Shown: piece by piece, positions 38,360-42,804 of the stretch
Position numbering within the stretch: position 1 is the first letter of the stretch
Layout of the letters: the number at the start of each line of letters is the position of its first letter
Source of the DNA: Microgenomates group bacterium ADurb.Bin219
GTDB lineage: Bacteria > Patescibacteriota > Microgenomatia > UM-FILTER-40-11
Assembly (NCBI GenBank): GCA_002069945.1
Contig: MWCH01000009.1
Coordinates: 1 to 42,804 of the forward strand
DNA: 42,804 nt
Direction of reading: 5' to 3'
Notes under the pieces: generated by a model
The model's database searches: none
What the model saw: only the letters and a program-made list of their open reading frames with translations
What the model was told of the DNA's origin: nothing
Position numbers and translations under genes: made by a program

Positions 38360-39580
38360 TTACTCATACCTTAAAGCCTCAATCGGCGAAAGCCGGGAGG
38401 CTCTCCTTGCCGGAGTGATGCCAAAAACTATTCCCACTGTTGCCGAAACGATAAATGCCAGCATTACAGACCATAAGGTGACAGTTGTGGGCATGAACTT
38501 ACTCAGAATCAAAGCTCCTCCTCCACCGAAAATAATACCCGCAATCCCACCACCGACAGATAAAAAAACAGCTTCAATTAAAAACTGAGTCAAGATGACT
38601 TCGGGAGTTGCCCCTAAGGCTTTCCTCAACCCAATCTCCCGCGTTCTTTCAGTCACGGAAACAAGCATGATGTTCATAATGCCGATGCCGCCGACAAGCA
38701 AAGAAATGGCGGCAATGCCGCCAAGAGCAATCGTCAAAGTATCTAAGATAGAAGAAACGGTGGACAAAATTTCTTTTTGGTCTAAAACGGTAAAGTCTTC
38801 CTCCTTAAGACGCCTCTTTAATACCTCCTCAATTAAAGGAACGGTTGGAGAAACTTCATCGCCTGACCTGACCTGAGCGAAGATGAGGCTGATATTGTCC
38901 TGATCAAACTGACGCTGGGCCGTAGTAATCGGCACAAAAACCTTATCATCGGGACTCATACTGCCCTGACCGCCTTTTTCTTCAAGTACCCCCATGATTT
39001 GATAACGGTATTCGCCCAGCTTTACCTTTTCTCCAAGCGGATTTTCCTCTCCGAATAAATCCTCCGCTATTTTATAACCCAATACCGCTACCTTCCTCCC
39101 GCTATTTACCTCTGATTTAGTGAAAAAACCGCCTTTTTCAAACTCTGACTTTCTGATATTGACGTAATTTTCCGTGGTGCCAATCACTTGAGTAATTTTA
39201 GACTCTCCTTTGTATCTGACCGGGCTTGAAGCCATAACCATGGCCACCGAATCTTCAATCTGGGGGATTTTCTCTATTTCCTCCAAATCATCAAGTTCCA
39301 GCTTTGAAGAACTTATGGAAGAAAAAGCGCTACTGGCAGCACCACCGCCTGCCCCCGGCCCAATTTTATCCAAGTCAATGTCTCCGGGAACAACCATAAT
39401 CAGGTTTGAACCCATATCCTGCATTTCACTGGTAATGAAAGTTTTCAAGCCAGAGCCAACGGAGATAAGAAGAATAACCGAAGCGACTCCGATAATTACT
39501 CCTAAAGCAGTCAAAAGAGAGCGGGATTTGTTGGTTTGAAGCGCCTTAAGAGAAACTCTGACTAACTGTCTGATTGGCAT
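38360..39580 (-). CDS. macB: MacB-type ABC transporter permease (FtsX family)
   Basis: A 406-residue permease: TM1 (about 20-43, 'LLTALGVIIGVASVILLISVGSG'), a periplasmic MacB core domain (about 50-270), then three TMs in the FtsX domain (about 285-310, 330-360, 370-395), with the usual 'ERTREIGLRKALGATP' loop. MacB-type pumps work by mechanotransmission on extracytoplasmic substrates such as peptides or lipoproteins. ATPase and adaptor are encoded next to it. Symbol given for the type only. Confidence 0.88.
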   Translation of the reverse strand: MPIRQLVRVSLKALQTNKSRSLLTALGVIIGVASVILLISVGSGLKTFITSEMQDMGSNLIMVVPGDIDLDKIGPGAGGGAASSAFSSISSSKLELDDLEEIEKIPQIEDSVAMVMASSPVRYKGESKITQVIGTTENYVNIRKSEFEKGGFFTKSEVNSGRKVAVLGYKIAEDLFGEENPLGEKVKLGEYRYQIMGVLEEKGGQGSMSPDDKVFVPITTAQRQFDQDNISLIFAQVRSGDEVSPTVPLIEEVLKRRLKEEDFTVLDQKEILSTVSSILDTLTIALGGIAAISLLVGGIGIMNIMLVSVTERTREIGLRKALGATPEVILTQFLIEAVFLSVGGGIAGIIFGGGGALILSKFMPTTVTLWSVMLAFIVSATVGIVFGITPARRASRLSPIEALRYE

Positions 39581-39588
39581 AATGTGTT

Positions 39589-40269
39589 TTAACTGACTAT
39601 CTTACCGTCTTTTAATTTAATCGTTCTTTGTGCCTGAGAAGCAGTGTTTTGGTCGTGGGTGACTAAGACAATTGTTCTGCCCTGCTGGTGGAGTTTTTTG
39701 AAAATCTCCATTACTTCAACACCCGATTTTGAATCCAGGTTTCCCGTCGGTTCATCGGCCAAGATAATCGCCGGATCAGTAACCAAAGCTCTGGCAATTG
39801 CCACCCTTTGCTGTTGTCCGCCCGAAAGTTGATTGGGGTGATGGTCTAACCTTTCTCCCAAACCCACCTTTTCCAGAGCTTCCTTGGCTTTTTTTTGCAC
39901 ATCAGATTCAGCTGTACCGTTGTAAACCAAAGGCAGGCTGGCATTTTCCAATGCAGAAGTCCGGGGCAGAAGATTAAATTGCTGAAAAACAAAACCAATC
40001 TTTTTATTTCTGATGTGAGCTAATTCTCTTTCGGTCATTTTACTGACCTCATGATGCTCTAAAGTTACTTTTCCGCTTGTCGGCACGTCAAGGCAACCGA
40101 TAATATGCATAAGGGTTGATTTTCCGGAACCTGAAGGTCCGATTATCGAAACAAACTCACCCTCCTTAATTGCCAAAGAAACATTGTCTAAGGCTTTGAC
40201 GAAAAGGCCGTCCATCTTATAGATTTTGGAAACATCCTCCAGCTTAAGAACACTATTATTGCCAATCAT
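39589..40269 (-). CDS. ABC transporter ATP-binding protein, MacB/LolD type
   Basis: A 226-residue ATPase. Walker A '[15 protein letters not shown]' (about 40-54), Q-loop in '[18 protein letters not shown]', signature '[15 protein letters not shown]', Walker B '[15 protein letters not shown]', H-loop 'VLVTHDQ'. LolD/MacB-type subfamily. It overlaps the adaptor gene by 4 nt (ATGA) and precedes the permease by 8 nt. Confidence 0.95.
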   Translation of the reverse strand: MIGNNSVLKLEDVSKIYKMDGLFVKALDNVSLAIKEGEFVSIIGPSGSGKSTLMHIIGCLDVPTSGKVTLEHHEVSKMTERELAHIRNKKIGFVFQQFNLLPRTSALENASLPLVYNGTAESDVQKKAKEALEKVGLGERLDHHPNQLSGGQQQRVAIARALVTDPAIILADEPTGNLDSKSGVEVMEIFKKLHQQGRTIVLVTHDQNTASQAQRTIKLKDGKIVS

Positions 40270-41330
40270 TTTAGGGTTCCTTTCGATAAAGTTATTTCTT
40301 CGCCTTCGGCCAATCCTTCAATAATCTCTACTTGAGAAAGAGTAGTTAAACCGGTTTTGACCCTTCTTTCTTCCATCTTGCCGTCTTTTAAGACATAAAC
40401 AATACTATCGCCATTTTTGGTTTTGATATATTCTTTGGGAACAACCAGCGTATTTTCCTTCTGTTCGATAATGAACTCGGCGTCTCCGCTTAGCCCGACG
40501 GCAAACTCTTTGCCGTTTTGATTAAACTTAATTTCAACCGGGATAGTTACTCCGCCGCCGGCAGTTTTAACTCCTTCTTTCCCAACATAAGAAATTGTTC
40601 CTTCAAAGGTATCATCGGGAAACGAGTCCAAGGAAATCTCTACTTTTTGCCCTACCTTTATTTTTCCATAATCAACCTCATCTACCTGCGCGACAAACTT
40701 TAAGGAAGATAGGTCAATCACTCTGACGTAGCTGGCGGCAAGAGTGGTAGCAATTAAATTTTCTCCTGCCAATAAGCCCGACATCTCAGTAATCACGCCG
40801 TTAATCGGAGAAATCAAGACCGACTCTTGTACCGCCAGGTCAGCAATTTCAACGTCTAAAACACTACTATCTAGGTCAAACTGCGCTTTTTCAAGGACTC
40901 TTTTTTCTTTATCAGTAAGAATTATCTTCTCCAGCGGCTGGCCGTTAATATCATAATTTTCCTGAGTCTGCTCAAAATCCCATCTCCTGTTCATATAAGC
41001 CAAAAGTTTTTTCTTTAAGTTTTTCTCTACCTGGCGCTGATCAAGCGAGGCCAATGATTGCCACTTTCTAACCGTATCGCCTTTTTTAACACCCACCCAA
41101 ACTACTCTGGCGGGAGTAGGAAAACGCAGTGTCGCACTATTTTCAGCCTCAATCTTTCCCGAGGCGGAAACGGTTTCTTTAAGCGTTTTTCGTTCGACTT
41201 TAGCAGTCTTTAACCCCTCTTTTCCTCTAAACGAGGCAGCGAGCGGTCCCCTTGCAACTATTAAACCTAAAAGCAATAACCCTGCCAAGCCAATAATTAA
41301 ATTCTTTTTTTCTTTTAGTTTTTTAAACAT
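40266..41330 (-). CDS. MacA-like periplasmic adaptor (HlyD family)
   Basis: A 354-residue membrane-fusion protein. The N-terminal anchor is about 11-31. The half-lipoyl and barrel segments are 'ENSATLRFPTPARVVWVGVKKGD' and 'LISPINGVITEMSGLLAGENL', a coiled coil lies between them (about 100-150), and a beta-barrel and membrane-proximal domain ends 'VEIIEGLAEGEEITLSKG'. In an organism without an outer membrane the adaptor would deliver substrate outward from MacB. Operon with the two genes downstream; regulator upstream. Confidence 0.88.
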   Translation of the reverse strand: MFKKLKEKKNLIIGLAGLLLLGLIVARGPLAASFRGKEGLKTAKVERKTLKETVSASGKIEAENSATLRFPTPARVVWVGVKKGDTVRKWQSLASLDQRQVEKNLKKKLLAYMNRRWDFEQTQENYDINGQPLEKIILTDKEKRVLEKAQFDLDSSVLDVEIADLAVQESVLISPINGVITEMSGLLAGENLIATTLAASYVRVIDLSSLKFVAQVDEVDYGKIKVGQKVEISLDSFPDDTFEGTISYVGKEGVKTAGGGVTIPVEIKFNQNGKEFAVGLSGDAEFIIEQKENTLVVPKEYIKTKNGDSIVYVLKDGKMEERRVKTGLTTLSQVEIIEGLAEGEEITLSKGTLK

Positions 41331-41345
41331 ATTAACCTCCGATTT

Positions 41346-41927
41346 TTAACTAACCGCTTTCCTGCGAAAAAGCAAGGATGTTAAGTTCTCCGACATTTCC
41401 TTCGGTTTCATATCCTCCGGTAAAAGGGGATTTAAAGCAAAACCTAAAATTGAAGCGGCAAAAACGCTTGCGAATTTCCTCGTTTTTCTGCAGACAAAAT
41501 CAAGTCTACCGACTAATTCACGAATAAACTTAAGCATCTCCATTCTCAAACCAACAATAAACTGAACAATTGGCATCTTCTCATCTTTTGACAAACCAAC
41601 ACTGGTCAGTAAGCCGATTTCCGGGTGTTTCAGGCGAAAATCAAGTAAAGCCTTAACGATATTAAATAAAACATCAAAAGGTGTAAAATTGCCCTTAACC
41701 GCTTTTTTTAATTTTGTTTTTAATTCCTCGCAGGATTCCAACATAAGTTCTTTGCATAAAGCGTCCTTGCTTTCAAAATGATAATATAAGGCGGATTTAC
41801 CCACACCCACTTCTTTGGCAACTTCCTCCATTGAAGTGCCAAAATAACCACGCTGGCTAAAAAGACGACCGGCGGTTTTAAGGATTTTCTTTCTGGTCTG
41901 TGGTTTATTCTTAATCTTTAATGTCAT
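41346..41927 (-). CDS. TetR-family repressor of the efflux operon
   Basis: A 193-residue regulator from ATG at 41927 (a TTG two codons upstream is less likely). The TetR HTH is 'RKKILKTAGRLFSQRGYFGTS', then 'MEEVAKEVGVGKSALYYHFE' and 'SKDALCKELM'. The C-terminal ligand domain is helical with a hydrophobic end ('FAASILGFALNPLLP'). It is followed 15 nt later by the adaptor gene, so it autoregulates the four-gene operon through the palindrome at 41940-41957. Confidence 0.9.
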   Translation of the reverse strand: MTLKIKNKPQTRKKILKTAGRLFSQRGYFGTSMEEVAKEVGVGKSALYYHFESKDALCKELMLESCEELKTKLKKAVKGNFTPFDVLFNIVKALLDFRLKHPEIGLLTSVGLSKDEKMPIVQFIVGLRMEMLKFIRELVGRLDFVCRKTRKFASVFAASILGFALNPLLPEDMKPKEMSENLTSLLFRRKAVS

Positions 41928-41939
41928 TACCAAAATATT

Positions 41940-41957
41940 ACTGACCGCTCGGTCAGT
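41940..41957. promoter_or_regulatory. TetR operator, perfect palindrome
   Basis: ACTGACC-GCTC-GGTCAGT, a 7-bp perfect arm pair lying just downstream of the -10 box, over the predicted start site. A matching half-site GGTCAGTAT recurs at 42014-42022. Confidence 0.8.
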
Positions 41958-41965
41958 ATCAAACT

Positions 41966-41993
41966 ATTTTAACACAGTATTTTTCTTTGTCAA
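41966..41993 (-). promoter_or_regulatory. promoter of the tetR-macAB operon
   Basis: On the minus strand, TTGACA (41988-41993), 16 nt, TAAAAT (41966-41971). The start at about 41959 abuts the operator. Confidence 0.7.
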
Positions 41994-42069
41994 TGAAGTA
42001 ATATCTTGCCTTAGGTCAGTATTATCAGGGAAGACAAATACCGGAAAAGACTGAATAATGAACCCATGA

Positions 42070-42423
42070 TATCATGTCTACTGCCACTGTTCCAGAAGAA
42101 AAAACCCAAATTACCGGGAACCGTACGTTTCGGAAGAAGAACTGGAGAAAAGCCTGGTTAAATTTATTAACTTCATGTATATCGCCCATCCCCATGATTT
42201 GGTTTTAACTGAGAAAATCAGAGGGGGGCTGAATGAATTTAAAAGAATGAGAGAAACCATTTTACTGAATGAAGATATTGATCCGGAAGAAACTCCTTGG
42301 GACATCAGAGACTACGATGTGATTGAGAGTAAAAATATGGAAGAAAAAAGAGAACTGTTCAATCTTTTTAAATTTCCACTCTTCCTGAAAAACGGAAATA
42401 TAACTTCTCTTCGAGCACATTAG
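42070..42423 (+). pseudogene. truncated large serine recombinase, C-terminal part
   Basis: A frame open from the TGA at 42067-42069 to TAG at 42421. It begins in the zinc-ribbon ('YHVYCHCSRRKNPNY') and continues 'REPYVSEEELEKSLVKFI' and 'IRGGLNEFKRMRE', the pattern of CPR-type serine recombinases after the recombinase domain. The catalytic resolvase domain is absent upstream, where the TetR promoter lies. It is a different subfamily from the element integrase at 12567. Confidence 0.6.
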
Positions 42424-42804
42424 CCAAGATATAAGATTATCCGGTTCGAATCCGACTTTATGGATAGAAGAGGGATTCTAACGCTGGCCTCACATCCAAG
42501 AGTCATTTTTTGAAAAAATTTATCATTATAATCGGTAAAATTAGCCTATTTTACAATCTTTTACCGAATAACGAGCGTGCTGTCCGAGAGTTTGGGGTAA
42601 AAAATAGCGTTTTTGAGGGAAATATAAAGCTTTTCAAAGCAGCTCGGTCTCTGGGGTGTCCTACTTGGCTGCATACCATAGAGGCAGTTCGAACATATTT
42701 TAAGACAAATTTTGTTACTATTCCAACACTCGTTTAGTGTAAAGACATCGTGGACACTTCCGGGTAAAATACGATAGTTAAGAAAGGGGGTGTTTAAACG
42801 ATGA
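42424..42804. other. right-edge region: no secure gene, possible start of another element
   Basis: A 75-codon frame at 42510-42737 has no recognisable family. An 8-bp inverted repeat CGGTAAAA/TTTTACCG lies at 42533-42566. At the very end a strong Shine-Dalgarno-like AAAGGGGGTG precedes ATGA at 42801, so a gene begins at the edge. The stretch around 42740-42770 (with GTGGACACTTCCGGG) has the look of an insertion-sequence end, but this cannot be tested here. Confidence 0.3.

Noticed and set aside
42440-42465. tRNA gene or tRNA 3' fragment
   Set aside because: GGTTCGAATCC resembles a T-arm, but only three T-stem pairs form and no acceptor, anticodon or D-arm is found.
42510-42737. 75-residue protein gene
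   Set aside because: No family, no ribosome-binding site, and an inverted repeat inside it; kept only as part of the edge region note.
1-42804. CRISPR array
   Set aside because: No set of regularly spaced direct repeats of 20 bp or more was seen; the only phased array is the three 10-bp motifs at 11416-11470.

Overview
The window looks like the chromosome of a Candidate Phyla Radiation (Patescibacteria) bacterium, most probably a Microgenomates relative. This rests on small, tightly packed genes, CPR-type small proteins (DUF5674, DUF5659, YtxH-like, zinc-ribbon) and housekeeping genes of CPR character. TGA is used as a stop, for example in ATGA overlaps, so the Absconditabacteria/Gracilibacteria code does not apply. 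The taxonomic call is inference.

Layout. 1-2.07 kb is host flank: the tail of a membrane glycosyltransferase-like gene, a small membrane protein, a P-loop kinase, and a zinc-ribbon membrane protein behind a structured leader RNA with mutually exclusive pairings. About 2.07-14.14 kb is an integrated element ending exactly at the stop codon of secA. It has paralogous excisionase-type HTH genes at both ends and a large serine recombinase at the right end. Its left arm is an eight-gene plus-strand operon: HTH, Ldh2-type dehydrogenase, DUF5680, three unknowns (one membrane, one TPR-like), a nuclease-like protein and MltG. Its right arm is a minus-strand set: DUF2726 nuclease, lipid-anchored or membrane protein, HTH plus PD-(D/E)XK-like protein, DUF5659 and others. 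A structured RNA resembling TnpB/Cas12f guide-RNA scaffolds lies inside it, without any TnpB.

14.1-35.6 kb is core genome: secA, a spermidine-synthase-like methyltransferase, mtaB, an operon greA-lysS-HD-serS-nucleotidyltransferase, tRNA-Glu with a PPC-domain gene directly behind it, lon, an L,D-transpeptidase, an ICMT-like methyltransferase, epmA next to efp, tsaD, HIT, tsaE and alr. Several act together: TsaD/TsaE make t6A37, which MtaB methylthiolates, and EpmA would lysylate the EF-P encoded next to it.

35.6-38.3 kb is a degraded or error-containing patch with three single-base homopolymer frameshifts and a hydrolase remnant. It also holds a second DUF5680 gene, 66% identical to the element's copy. 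38.4-42 kb is a MacAB-type efflux operon with a TetR regulator and a perfect palindromic operator. The window ends in a truncated serine recombinase and what may be the start of another mobile element.

A recurring feature of the core genes is a -10 box only 6-7 nt before the start codon, at correct spacing to a -35 in several cases. This predicts leaderless mRNAs for many genes.
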